Positions 16,552 through 23,436 of a DNA stretch of 28,025 nt are shown here, piece by piece. The notes under the pieces were generated by a model. It saw only the letters and a list, made by a program, of their open reading frames with translations. It did not search any database and was not told where the DNA came from. Position numbers and translations under genes: made by a program. This DNA is from JAEDES01 sp045649455 (GTDB taxonomy: Bacteria; Bacillota_I; Bacilli_A; RF39; UBA660): the NCBI GenBank assembly GCA_045649455.1, contig JAZRPV010000041.1, forward strand, positions 1 through 28,025. The letters are read 5' to 3'. The stretch's first letter is position 1. Every line of letters begins with the position of its first letter.

Positions 16552-16577
16552 CATTGTATTACTCTCTTAATACAATG
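16552..16577. promoter_or_regulatory. Probable GntR operator, perfect 10-bp inverted repeat
   Basis: CATTGTATTA (16552-16561) and TAATACAATG (16568-16577) are exact reverse complements spaced by six bases. The repeat overlaps the -10 hexamer and covers the expected transcription start of the GntR-ABC operon. This is the placement expected for a dimeric repressor that regulates itself. Confidence 0.75.
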
Positions 16578-16603
16578 ATACATTTCTTTTTAAATTTAGT
16601 CAA
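16575..16603 (-). promoter_or_regulatory. Sigma-A promoter of the GntR-ABC operon
   Basis: TTGACT and TATCAT are spaced by exactly 17 bases. Five of six bases match the consensus in each hexamer. The -35 abuts the T-run of the tRNA terminator. Confidence 0.75.
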
Positions 16604-16630
16604 CAAAAAAACTCAGATTTCTCTGAGTAA
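16604..16630 (-). terminator. Terminator of the tRNA operon
   Basis: On the minus strand ACTCAGA-GAAA-TCTGAGT is followed by seven T. It lies nine bases after the tRNA-Leu 3' end. Confidence 0.9.
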
Positions 16631-16638
16631 TTTTATAA

Positions 16639-16723
16639 TGGTGCGGGTAACAGGAGTTGAACCTGCAAGCCTTGCGGCACTAGATCCTAAGTCTAGCGCG
16701 TCTGCCAATTCCGCCATACCCGC
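16639..16723 (-). tRNA. tRNA-Leu, anticodon TAG
   Basis: 85 bases with a seven-pair acceptor stem starting GCGGGTA, a CTAGA/TCTAG anticodon stem around CTTAGGA (anticodon TAG), a long variable arm typical of leucine tRNAs, the TTCAA T-loop, and an encoded CCA end. Confidence 0.95.
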
Positions 16724-16727
16724 ATGA

Positions 16728-16804
16728 TGGTGGACCCTACTGGACTCGAACCAGTGACCGCCCGGTTATGAGCCGGATGCTCTAACCAACTGAGCTAAGG
16801 GTCC
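16728..16804 (-). tRNA. tRNA-Ile2, anticodon CAT (lysidine-modified type)
   Basis: 77 bases beginning GGACCCTTAGCTCAGTTGG and ending with encoded CCA. The anticodon loop CTCATAA gives CAT. The acceptor stem (C4, C5) and D-arm look like the minor isoleucine tRNA of B. subtilis and unlike its elongator or initiator Met tRNAs, so C34 should be converted to lysidine by TilS to read AUA. tRNA-Met cannot be fully excluded by eye. Only four bases separate it from tRNA-Leu. Confidence 0.88.
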
Positions 16805-16815
16805 GCTGCTATTTA

Positions 16816-16844
16816 ATAATAGCATATATTTATTTTTGTTGCAA
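16816..16844 (-). promoter_or_regulatory. Promoter of the tRNA operon
   Basis: TTGCAA and TATTAT are spaced by 17 bases, with TGC before the -10 (extended -10). The expected start is about five bases before the tRNA-Ile 5' end. Confidence 0.65.
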
Positions 16845-16852
16845 GTAATTTT

Positions 16853-16886
16853 GCAAAAAATAAGAGAAAATTATTTCTCTTATTTT
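16853..16886 (-). terminator. Terminator of the gene at 16880-17299
   Basis: AAATAAGAGAAA (16858-16869) pairs perfectly with TTTCTCTTATTT (16874-16885) around ATTA, followed on the minus strand by T. The TAA stop of the gene lies inside the stem. Confidence 0.85.
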
Positions 16887-17299
16887 CCTAATCTATTTAG
16901 TAAATTGATTTTAAACATATCTTTTTCAGGATTTGTTTTAGAAATCATAACACCCTTATATGTTGAAAGTTCAGCACGGTGACCTTCATCTAAAATTCCT
17001 TCTGGTGTAATGTTAGTTAAAAGAATAATATTTTTTTCAGTATATACTGTATAGTGTAGAATAATTTCACCATGTACTTTTGCAAATAATTCATCAGTTG
17101 GTAATTTTAATTCATAACTAATTGTATTATCTTTTTCATTTTTACTAACTTCTTTACCTAAGAAATTACCTTTTCTTAATTCAGGATAATAATTGAATGT
17201 TAATTTCTTATAAGCAAGCATATTATACTTTCTTACAGATCTTTCTTTTTTTCTAAAATCATTTTCATCTAAATATTCGAATATATAAGTATTCATCAT
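16880..17299 (-). CDS. Unknown 139-residue protein with a very strong promoter
   Basis: I do not recognise this protein. It starts MMNTYIFEYLDENDFRKKER and is soluble, with alternating hydrophobic strands (HGEIILHYTVYTEKNIILLTNITPEG) that suggest a mainly beta fold. No cysteines, signal peptide or membrane segment are seen. The ATG at 17299 is nine bases after GGGGG. The longer frame would start with TTG at 17308, next to the G-run. It is monocistronic, between a full-consensus sigma-A promoter with phased A-tracts and a long perfect terminator, so strong and possibly regulated expression is likely. The leader holds GTATAG/CTATAC, a six-pair inverted repeat. Confidence 0.75.
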   Translation of the reverse strand: MMNTYIFEYLDENDFRKKERSVRKYNMLAYKKLTFNYYPELRKGNFLGKEVSKNEKDNTISYELKLPTDELFAKVHGEIILHYTVYTEKNIILLTNITPEGILDEGHRAELSTYKGVMISKTNPEKDMFKINLLNRLGK

Positions 17300-17362
17300 A
17301 ATATTCAACCCCCTACTATAGTATAGACAACCCCTAATCTTCTATACCTTCAAAGTACACAT

Positions 17363-17391
17363 ATTATATCACTTTTTTTCGACTTTGTCAA
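17363..17391 (-). promoter_or_regulatory. Full-consensus sigma-A promoter
   Basis: TTGACA and TATAAT are both exact, the spacer is 17 bases, and TGA precedes the -10. The leader to the ATG at 17299 is about 57 bases. Confidence 0.9.
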
Positions 17392-17460
17392 ATTTTTTCG
17401 TTGATATATAAGGGTTTTAGTCACTTTTTGGAGTTTTTTTATGATTTTTTACATTTTTTT
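17373..17460 (-). other. Helically phased A-tracts: intrinsically bent DNA upstream of a promoter
   Basis: Seven A/T tracts (T on the plus strand) of 4-7 bases are centred near 17376, 17395.5, 17416.5, 17427, 17437, 17447.5 and 17457. Steps are 19.5, 21, 10.5, 10, 10.5 and 9.5 bases, that is one or two helical turns each. Such phasing curves DNA and can strengthen RNA polymerase binding. The last two tracts lie just upstream of the -35 and within the spacer. Confidence 0.7.
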
Positions 17461-17462
17461 CA

Positions 17463-17488
17463 TAAAAAAAGACGATTTCTCGTCTTTT
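17463..17488 (-). terminator. Terminator of the surface-protein operon
   Basis: On the minus strand AAAAGACGA-GAAA-TCGTCTTTT is followed by more T. It lies just after the stop of the 854-residue protein gene. Confidence 0.9.
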
Positions 17489-17493
17489 ATTTA

Positions 17494-20058
17494 TTATTTT
17501 GAATATCCTGCTTCAGAAGTGTTTTGTTGTCCTTGTTGTTCAAGACCTCTGATATATTCATCAACCATTTGTTCATAAGAAACTGGTTCTTCATATTCAA
17601 TAACTTGTTGACCACTTGTATTTACAACTGGTTCTGATGATGTAGCACTATAACTTGATGCTTCTCCTAAAGAATCTGCATCTGGTAATTCAGCATCTCC
17701 ATCAACTGCTCCTGTACCATCTGTAGTAATATTACCAACTGATGGGTCTAGGTTTCCATTTTCATCTGAATATTCGTCATCAAATTGAACATTGTGATCT
17801 CCAAAATCGTCTTCATTTACTGTTCCACCATTTTGGATTACTTGATTTGCATCATTGATGTCTTCTTGTAAATCGTTTTGATCTTGTCTTACTTGTTCTT
17901 CTTGTTTACGTCTTTCTTCATCAGCTTTTGCTTGTTCTTCTTGACGTTTTCTTTCAGCTTCTGCTTCAGCTTGTTTTCTAGCTTCTTCGTTTTGTCTTTC
18001 TAATTCTGCATCTACTTCATCTTCTGCAGCTTGAACTTTTTGTTCTCCTGCTTGTTGTACAGCTTCTTCTCTACTATCTGTTGTATGAGTTGTTGTTTCT
18101 GTTCTTGTTGTTGTATGAGTTGATGTATGTGTTGAAGTAGTTACTCTTCCTGCTTCTTTAACATCTCCGAATTTTTCTAGATAATATCCATTTACCCAAT
18201 ATTTGAATTCATCTAATTGACTTAAATCTCTTTCTTCATCTCCGATGTTATATGAATCTTCTGCTTCTAATTCTGCAATTTTGATTGCTTTGAATTGATC
18301 GTAAGTTGGATTCTTTTCATCAGTTTCATCAGTTAATGTAATGTACATTGCTTTTTCAAAGATACTATCTGCTAAATTACATAATCCTAAATCATTGAAG
18401 TAATCAATTGCTTTATCAGATAATGTATGATCGATATCTAAGTTTTGGAACATCATTTCAGAAGCTGCAACAATTGGAGTAACCGCTAATTTATAAGGTT
18501 CAATTTGTTCTCTTCCTTCAGCATGTGAAATTCCTTGTGTTCTTACTTCTTCTGTAATTGGGAAATCTTTATGAAGTTCAGCATAGAACATATTAACTCT
18601 TTCGATCATTTCTTCTTCTGTTTGAGCATTCTTACATGCGTAGAATAAATATTCATATTTTTTAACAAATTCTTGTTGTTGTTCATCTTGTAAGAATTTG
18701 TATGAATTTACTGGATCTTCATCATCTGCAATAACATATGCTCCCATTAATTGAAGTGTTCCGTTTTTGTAAGCATTTGAGAATGTTGTAGCATCAACTT
18801 CTGCTCCGTTGAACATTGCTGATATTTGTTCAGGAGAATAATCATTGTAAGCTAAGTTTAATGCCATCATTTCATCCCATGTTAATGCTGCTTTGACGTC
18901 ACTTCCCGGCTGCATGTATGCGTTTGCAAATGTAGTGTTGAAGTTATCCATCATATAACTTGCATGAATCATAGAATCTTTTTGTGTTTGATTCTTAGTT
19001 TGTTTTAATAAGTTTAAAAATTCTTGTGAAGTTTCTTGTAACATTGTTTGTTGAATTGAAGGTGGATTAACCATTTGTCCAACTTGTGTATGTCTAGCTC
19101 CACAACTATATCCGAATAATGCAATTGCTAATGCTGTTGCACCAATTGCAATATTTCTTACCACTTTGTTTTTCTTTAATTTGTCAACTGCTCTTTGGAA
19201 AATATTCTTTTTCTTTGGAGGTGTAACTGTTGTAACTGTTCTAGCAGTAACTGTTGGTGTAAATCTTGGTGCAGGTGTTACTGTAGGTGTAACTCTTGGA
19301 GTAACTTTTGGTGTTGTAGGTGTAACAATTGGTACAACTACAGGAGTTACTTTTGGAGCTGTTGGTGTTACTTTAGGAGTTGTTGGTGTAACTTTAGGAG
19401 CTGTTGGTACAACTCTTGGAGCTACCGGTGTAACTCTTGGAGTAACTACTGGTGTTACTACAGGTGCAACTACTGGAGTTACTTTAGGAGTTGTTGGTGT
19501 AACTTTAGGAGCTGTTGGTACAACTCTTGGAGCTACTGGTGTAACTCTTGGAGTAACTACCGGAGCTACTACAGGTGCAACTACTGGAGTTGCTACTGGT
19601 GTAGCTACTGGAGTTGGAGTAACAACTGGAGTTTCTTCTCTAGTTGGTACTTTTCCTGTTCCATCTAAGATTACGGCACCATCGAAATCAGGAGTTCCTG
19701 GTACAAATCCTTCAGCAATATAATCATCCCAAGCTTCTTGTGTCATATGATAATCTGCTGGAGTTAATTCTTTAACTTTAGCTTTTTCAGGTGCTTTAAC
19801 TACGAATTCTTGGAATCTTCTTTCAAAATCTTCTCCAGACATTACATGAATTCTTGCTTTATTTACTGATTCTTTAAATTCTTCTTTTGTTTTAATCTTT
19901 TCTTCTACTGCGATTTGATGTGCAGCTTCTATTGCTTCATCTACTGAAACACTTGCAACTGTACCATCATCATAGAAGATACAAGCTTGTTCTCTAACTT
20001 GAATATCTTCTTTTTCACTGAAAAATTTATAAAATACTATATTTGCGACTTTTTTCAT
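17494..20058 (-). CDS. Large single-span membrane protein with Pro/Thr/Val repeats and coiled coil
   Basis: 854 residues, no family recognised. Order: an N-terminal soluble domain (1-135); a Pro/Thr/Val/Lys repeat region (about 142-280) with a 37-residue unit repeated nearly exactly from 169 and from 206; a basic stretch PKKKNIFQRAVDKLKKNK; one membrane segment (about 302-318); an alpha-helical region (330-635); a Thr/Ser/His stretch (639-660); a charged Gln/Glu/Lys/Arg coiled coil (about 664-740); and an acidic Ser-rich tail ending GYSK without an LPxTG motif. No signal peptide precedes the first domain, and the positive charges lie before the span. The N-terminal 300 residues, repeats included, should therefore be cytoplasmic and the rest outside. 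SD GGGGGAGA. It is the second gene of a two-gene operon. Confidence 0.85.
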   Translation of the reverse strand: MKKVANIVFYKFFSEKEDIQVREQACIFYDDGTVASVSVDEAIEAAHQIAVEEKIKTKEEFKESVNKARIHVMSGEDFERRFQEFVVKAPEKAKVKELTPADYHMTQEAWDDYIAEGFVPGTPDFDGAVILDGTGKVPTREETPVVTPTPVATPVATPVVAPVVAPVVTPRVTPVAPRVVPTAPKVTPTTPKVTPVVAPVVTPVVTPRVTPVAPRVVPTAPKVTPTTPKVTPTAPKVTPVVVPIVTPTTPKVTPRVTPTVTPAPRFTPTVTARTVTTVTPPKKKNIFQRAVDKLKKNKVVRNIAIGATALAIALFGYSCGARHTQVGQMVNPPSIQQTMLQETSQEFLNLLKQTKNQTQKDSMIHASYMMDNFNTTFANAYMQPGSDVKAALTWDEMMALNLAYNDYSPEQISAMFNGAEVDATTFSNAYKNGTLQLMGAYVIADDEDPVNSYKFLQDEQQQEFVKKYEYLFYACKNAQTEEEMIERVNMFYAELHKDFPITEEVRTQGISHAEGREQIEPYKLAVTPIVAASEMMFQNLDIDHTLSDKAIDYFNDLGLCNLADSIFEKAMYITLTDETDEKNPTYDQFKAIKIAELEAEDSYNIGDEERDLSQLDEFKYWVNGYYLEKFGDVKEAGRVTTSTHTSTHTTTRTETTTHTTDSREEAVQQAGEQKVQAAEDEVDAELERQNEEARKQAEAEAERKRQEEQAKADEERRKQEEQVRQDQNDLQEDINDANQVIQNGGTVNEDDFGDHNVQFDDEYSDENGNLDPSVGNITTDGTGAVDGDAELPDADSLGEASSYSATSSEPVVNTSGQQVIEYEEPVSYEQMVDEYIRGLEQQGQQNTSEAGYSK
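19367..19588. repeat. 111-bp tandem duplication inside the surface-protein gene
   Basis: The stretches 19367-19477 and 19478-19588 are nearly identical, differing at only a handful of bases. They encode the 37-residue Pro/Thr/Val unit twice. The near-identity at silent positions suggests recent expansion or gene conversion. Shorter related units continue on both sides (about 19230-19630). Confidence 0.85.
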
Positions 20059-20076
20059 TTATGTTTCTCCCCCTTA

Positions 20077-21495
20077 TTATTTGGCTCTCTTGGCACCAGT
20101 ATAGTACCATCCATTATTTAATAAAGATGTGTCGTTATATGAACTCCATTTGTTTTGTGTTTTTCCTGGATCTGTAATTGTACGAGTTCTTGTTCTTTGA
20201 TAACATACGTTTCCGTATAATGGTTCTTTACGTGTAGCAATTTCTGATTTAACTACAGTTTTATAAACAGGAACTGTCTTAGTAACAATTTCACCACATG
20301 TAGCACTTACATTTACTTCAGTATTTACTACAGTTGAACCTGGAGTTGATGTTGATCCAGTAACTTGTGAAAGTGTTCCACCAGTATATTTGTATGTATC
20401 ATAATAATATGTTGGTAAAGTTGAACATGTTTCAGAACAATATGAATAATCTGCACCAGTAAATACATATTGAGTTGTTGCAGTATCTCTTGGTGGATTG
20501 TCATAACTTCCTGAACCAACTTTAGTCCATCCATTACCTCCGCTTGTACTAACAGTTGTATATGTTGTTGTAACTGTTGTAGCGTAAGTTGTGTTATTAA
20601 TAATTACATAATTGTATTTAGAACATGATTTTTGTTGATATTCAGCAGCTTTAATAATTACTTCTTTATCTTTTACATATTTTTTATCATATGTTCCAAT
20701 CTTTTCTTTTCTTGAATATAAATCTGATTCATATAAACATTTATAATCGTTTGCAGCACAAGTAATCTTTGGTGTATTACAATCAACTTTCTTGTTTGCT
20801 CCATTTTCTTTTGTCCATGCCCATTTTGACCATCCAGATAATTCTACACCTGTAACTCTTTGGTATTCGTATTCATACTCAACGTTTGGAGTTGGTTGTT
20901 CTGGTTGTGGTTGTGGTGTAGGTTGTGGTGTTGGCTCTGGTTGTGGTGTTGGTTGTGGTCTAACAACGATATTATCTTCTGGCTTAGCATCCTTGATATT
21001 TACTTGTGTATCTTTCTTAGCACATACGTCTGATTCACAATAAGTATAGCATCCTAAGTGAACTAAAATGTAATCTTCTTTTTCGCTATCTTTTAGATTT
21101 ACTTTAAGTAGATATTCATCATCCATTTTAGTTATTTCAACATAACTACCTTCTACATCACATGGTTTGTTGTTTTTATCAACTAATGGTGTAATGATCT
21201 TTTTACCAATCATGTCGCTTAAAGTCATTTTTTCTTTATCACCAACATTTTTTGGTAAACGTTCATCTGTATAATATGTTATTGCTGCTTCTTTCATTCT
21301 TTCTAAGTTATCAGCAAATATTTGAGATGTAAGTGCTGATACATCTACAGTAGTATTGTTTTCATTTACTATTGTAGGTGCTATAAACTTAGGTAATAGC
21401 CAGCATAATAAAAATACAAATATAATGATTAAAATTAGTTTTAGTAGGAAATCTCTAAAAGGAAATCCTCTGTTTTCATATTCTTCATTGTACAT
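20077..21495 (-). CDS. Membrane-anchored surface protein with pilin-like and Cys/aromatic-rich domains
   Basis: 472 residues. A hydrophobic anchor (about 17-37) follows a short charged N-terminus. Residues about 50-150 resemble a pilin head: KEAAITYYTDERLP, then MTLSDMIGKKIITPLVDKN, a Cys, YVEITK and a second Cys, similar in plan to the prepilin at 6856-7293. A Pro/Gln linker (178-204) leads to a Thr-, Tyr- and Cys-rich exported domain with WSKWAWTKENG, many paired cysteines and a C-terminal KWSSYNDTSLLNNGWYYTGAK. No sortase motif or class III leader is seen. It is transcribed with the 854-residue gene 18 bases downstream. Probably both are surface structures. Function unknown. Confidence 0.85.
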   Translation of the reverse strand: MYNEEYENRGFPFRDFLLKLILIIIFVFLLCWLLPKFIAPTIVNENNTTVDVSALTSQIFADNLERMKEAAITYYTDERLPKNVGDKEKMTLSDMIGKKIITPLVDKNNKPCDVEGSYVEITKMDDEYLLKVNLKDSEKEDYILVHLGCYTYCESDVCAKKDTQVNIKDAKPEDNIVVRPQPTPQPEPTPQPTPQPQPEQPTPNVEYEYEYQRVTGVELSGWSKWAWTKENGANKKVDCNTPKITCAANDYKCLYESDLYSRKEKIGTYDKKYVKDKEVIIKAAEYQQKSCSKYNYVIINNTTYATTVTTTYTTVSTSGGNGWTKVGSGSYDNPPRDTATTQYVFTGADYSYCSETCSTLPTYYYDTYKYTGGTLSQVTGSTSTPGSTVVNTEVNVSATCGEIVTKTVPVYKTVVKSEIATRKEPLYGNVCYQRTRTRTITDPGKTQNKWSSYNDTSLLNNGWYYTGAKRAK

Positions 21496-21527
21496 AAATT
21501 AATCCCCCTCCTGCACATGTGTTGATT

Positions 21528-21556
21528 ATTTTACCACAAAAGCTCAAAAAAGTCAA
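21528..21556 (-). promoter_or_regulatory. Sigma-A promoter of the surface-protein operon
   Basis: TTGACT and TAAAAT are spaced by 17 bases, with TGG before the -10. The TGA stop codon of smr is part of the -35 hexamer. It lies 33 bases before the ATG at 21495, which follows GGAGGGGG. Confidence 0.7.
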
Positions 21557-21568
21557 TTTCTTTTGTGG
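21534..21568. promoter_or_regulatory. Perfect 9-bp inverted repeat around a -35 box
   Basis: CCACAAAAG (21534-21542) and CTTTTGTGG (21560-21568) are exact reverse complements, 17 bases apart. They lie on either side of the -35 of the surface operon, with one half in the smr coding region. No T-run follows on the transcribed strand, so it does not look like a terminator. Confidence 0.5.
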
Positions 21569-21813
21569 AGTTCGACAATGGTTGTACCTGGGTTAAAAAA
21601 GTCTATTTTGTATGATTTCACTAGCTTATTTTTTCTTAGTGTTTCTTGCGTAGTCTTTCTTAATATTCCGGTACCTATTCCGTGAATTATGATAATTTTT
21701 TCACTTTGTATTTGATAATGATCTCTTATAAAATCATTTATCACGATTCTTGCATAGTCTCTATCTTCTCCATGAAGATCTAAAGACGGTAAATTGTTAT
21801 ATAATGTCATCAT
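21553..21813 (-). CDS. Stand-alone Smr domain protein
   Basis: 86 residues consisting of one Smr domain: LDLHG (11-15), then IHGIGTGILR (43-52), the hallmark loop. Smr domains are nucleases. In MutS2 and SmrB they act on DNA or on mRNA at collided ribosomes. No MutS2 ATPase part is attached. The gene starts inside the 3' end of the kinase gene (17-base overlap) with a weak SD, so translation is coupled. Either of two adjacent ATGs could start it. It ends in TGA, evidence for the standard code. Confidence 0.88.
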   Translation of the reverse strand: MMTLYNNLPSLDLHGEDRDYARIVINDFIRDHYQIQSEKIIIIHGIGTGILRKTTQETLRKNKLVKSYKIDFFNPGTTIVELHKRN

Positions 21814-22693
21814 ATTCTAACACTTCTTTTAAATCTGGTATTGAGAATCTTGCACCAATTCTAGTAACAGATATTGCAGCAGTTATTGAAGCATAACGAA
21901 TTGCTTCTCTTAATGGATAATTATTACCAATGAAGTATGTAAATGCTCCATGGAATATATCCCCTGCTCCAGTTGAATCTACTGCTTTTACTGTAATACT
22001 TGGAATTCGTTCATATTCATTATCTATTATAGTAAAACTACCGTGAGATTCAAGTGTTATTATTACATTTGTATTAAAATAACTTTGTAATTTTTTATGA
22101 CATTCTACTAGTTGTTCATGATTTCTATAATCTAATTTTGTGTCGCAGAATTCTTCTGCAAAATCTTTTGAGCATACTAAGTATGTTACTAGTTTTCCTA
22201 ACATTTTTGTGTCAGGATTTAATCTTCCTGCATCAATTACGCTTAGAGCATTAGGATTTTCTAACAAAACTTGTAGTGCTGTTTCTGGATGTTCCCCATC
22301 AACTAGAATTATGTCAGCATTAACTGATGTATCTATCGATAATTTTCTTATCGGAGGTTTCTTTGATGTTAATACAGTTCTAGAACCGTTGCTCATATTA
22401 GCAATAATATAACTACTTGATGTAGCGTGATCACTTCTTTTTTCTAAATATTTAGTTTCTGCACCTATTTCTTTAAATGATTCAATAATTTTGTCAGCAT
22501 AATAATCATTTCCAAGCACTGACATAATTGTTGTATCCATTCCCCATTTAGCAAGCAAATAAGCTCCGTTTGATGCAGGACCTCCACCACATTCGTAGTG
22601 TTTATCTAGTCTGTGTTTAATATTTTCTGCCGGATATTCATTCATAGGTAATGTAATGTCATATGTTGAATGTCCAACGCACACTGCCTTCAT
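21797..22693 (-). CDS. PfkB-family carbohydrate kinase
   Basis: 298 residues of the ribokinase/PfkB fold: CVGHSTYDI at the N-terminus, the sugar-site motif ECGGGPASNGAYLLAKWG (34-51) and the C-terminal ATP/anion-hole motif DSTGAGDIFHGAF (239-251) with catalytic Asp245. Members phosphorylate ribose, fructose 1-phosphate, fructosamines, ketohexoses or nucleosides, and the substrate cannot be fixed here. It acts in the cytoplasm. SD AAGGTGA. Co-transcribed with smr. Confidence 0.92.
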   Translation of the reverse strand: MKAVCVGHSTYDITLPMNEYPAENIKHRLDKHYECGGGPASNGAYLLAKWGMDTTIMSVLGNDYYADKIIESFKEIGAETKYLEKRSDHATSSSYIIANMSNGSRTVLTSKKPPIRKLSIDTSVNADIILVDGEHPETALQVLLENPNALSVIDAGRLNPDTKMLGKLVTYLVCSKDFAEEFCDTKLDYRNHEQLVECHKKLQSYFNTNVIITLESHGSFTIIDNEYERIPSITVKAVDSTGAGDIFHGAFTYFIGNNYPLREAIRYASITAAISVTRIGARFSIPDLKEVLEYDDII

Positions 22694-22722
22694 TTATTCA
22701 CCTTCTTATACTTTACTTTTTT

Positions 22723-22731
22723 ATTATATCA
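22723..22731 (-). promoter_or_regulatory. Extended -10 promoter of the kinase-smr operon
   Basis: TGATATAAT on the minus strand, 29 bases before the ATG. No convincing -35 at 16-18 bases. Confidence 0.5.
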
Positions 22732-22784
22732 AATTTATTTTTACTATACTAGTAGCAAATAATTATTTTTTGTTTTTTTGTTGT

Positions 22785-23381
22785 TTATTGATGTGTTATT
22801 GAGAAAGCAATTACTTCCCCTTTATTAACTAGTTCATCTTCCATTCCATTAAAGTCAATATAGTATATTAATAGTTCCTTATCTGTATCCATTAATTTTG
22901 TTAATTCTTTGGCAGTAATCATTTTCCATTCATTATTTACTTTCTTATATCCAAACAATAAATATAAATCTAAATAATCTTTTCTAAAGATTGATTTATT
23001 TCGATATGTTTCTTCAATTACATCTGTAGTACCATCTTGTTCTTTAGTGCTTACTTCCATATTTGTGATGGCATATCCTTCTTGAATATCAAATATTTTC
23101 AGAACATCTTTGTAATTTGTACCTATCGTTATGCCATTAGCTATTTTTGGTAATTTATCATAACTTTTGTTGTTAAATAATATTTCTAAGCCATTCCAAG
23201 CGCTTACTGATAATTCTTCGTTTCTTTTAATAGTGTATTTTTCTTTTCCTATAATAAATTTATCCAAATCTTTTGGTTCTACTGGTTGCGTATTATTTGT
23301 TTTTAACATTAATCCTATTGCCATAAGTATAATAATAGTTAGAAACACTAATACTTCCTTTTTTAGTCTCAATTTCTTCAT
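22785..23381 (-). CDS. Unknown membrane-anchored protein, probably exported
   Basis: 198 residues with basic MKKLRLKKEV followed by one hydrophobic segment (about 9-26), then a soluble domain of about 165 residues with mixed alpha/beta character (including ITIGTNYKDVLKIFDI and YLDLYLLFGYKKVNNEWKMI). No lipobox cysteine, so a signal anchor is more likely than a lipoprotein. No family recognised. The ATG at 23381 has GGTGAT before it. The longer ATG at 23393 overlaps that site and lies at or before the expected transcription start. Confidence 0.75.
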   Translation of the reverse strand: MKKLRLKKEVLVFLTIIILMAIGLMLKTNNTQPVEPKDLDKFIIGKEKYTIKRNEELSVSAWNGLEILFNNKSYDKLPKIANGITIGTNYKDVLKIFDIQEGYAITNMEVSTKEQDGTTDVIEETYRNKSIFRKDYLDLYLLFGYKKVNNEWKMITAKELTKLMDTDKELLIYYIDFNGMEDELVNKGEVIAFSITHQ

Positions 23382-23397
23382 TCTATCACCCATTATG

Positions 23398-23406
23398 ATT
23401 ATATCA
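23398..23406 (-). promoter_or_regulatory. Extended -10 promoter of the gene at 22785
   Basis: TGATATAAT directly follows the T-run of the preceding gene's terminator. The implied leader is only about ten bases. Confidence 0.5.
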
Positions 23407-23436
23407 AAAAAAGAGCAATCGTGCGATTACTCTTTT
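23406..23436 (-). terminator. Terminator of the GGDEF gene
   Basis: On the minus strand AAAAGAG-T-AATCG pairs with CGATT-G-CTCTTTT (one T-G pair in the stem), followed by seven T. The TAA stop of the GGDEF gene is in the stem. Confidence 0.85.

Noticed and set aside
16728..16804. Reading the CAT-anticodon tRNA as tRNA-Met
   Set aside because: The acceptor stem GGACCCT, the D-arm and the CTCATAA loop match the minor isoleucine tRNA pattern better than elongator or initiator Met.
19230..19640. CRISPR-like array
   Set aside because: The repeats are in-frame coding units without unique spacers of constant length, and no cas genes are near.
19166..19723. Long plus-strand frames across the repeat region
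   Set aside because: They are antisense shadows of the Pro/Thr/Val-coding repeats. The low-complexity Gly/Val/Thr or Cys/Ser/Trp products have no ribosome site or promoter.
21553..21555. TGA read as tryptophan (mycoplasma-type code)
   Set aside because: Tryptophan positions checked in conserved proteins use TGG, and smr has its normal length when TGA is a stop.
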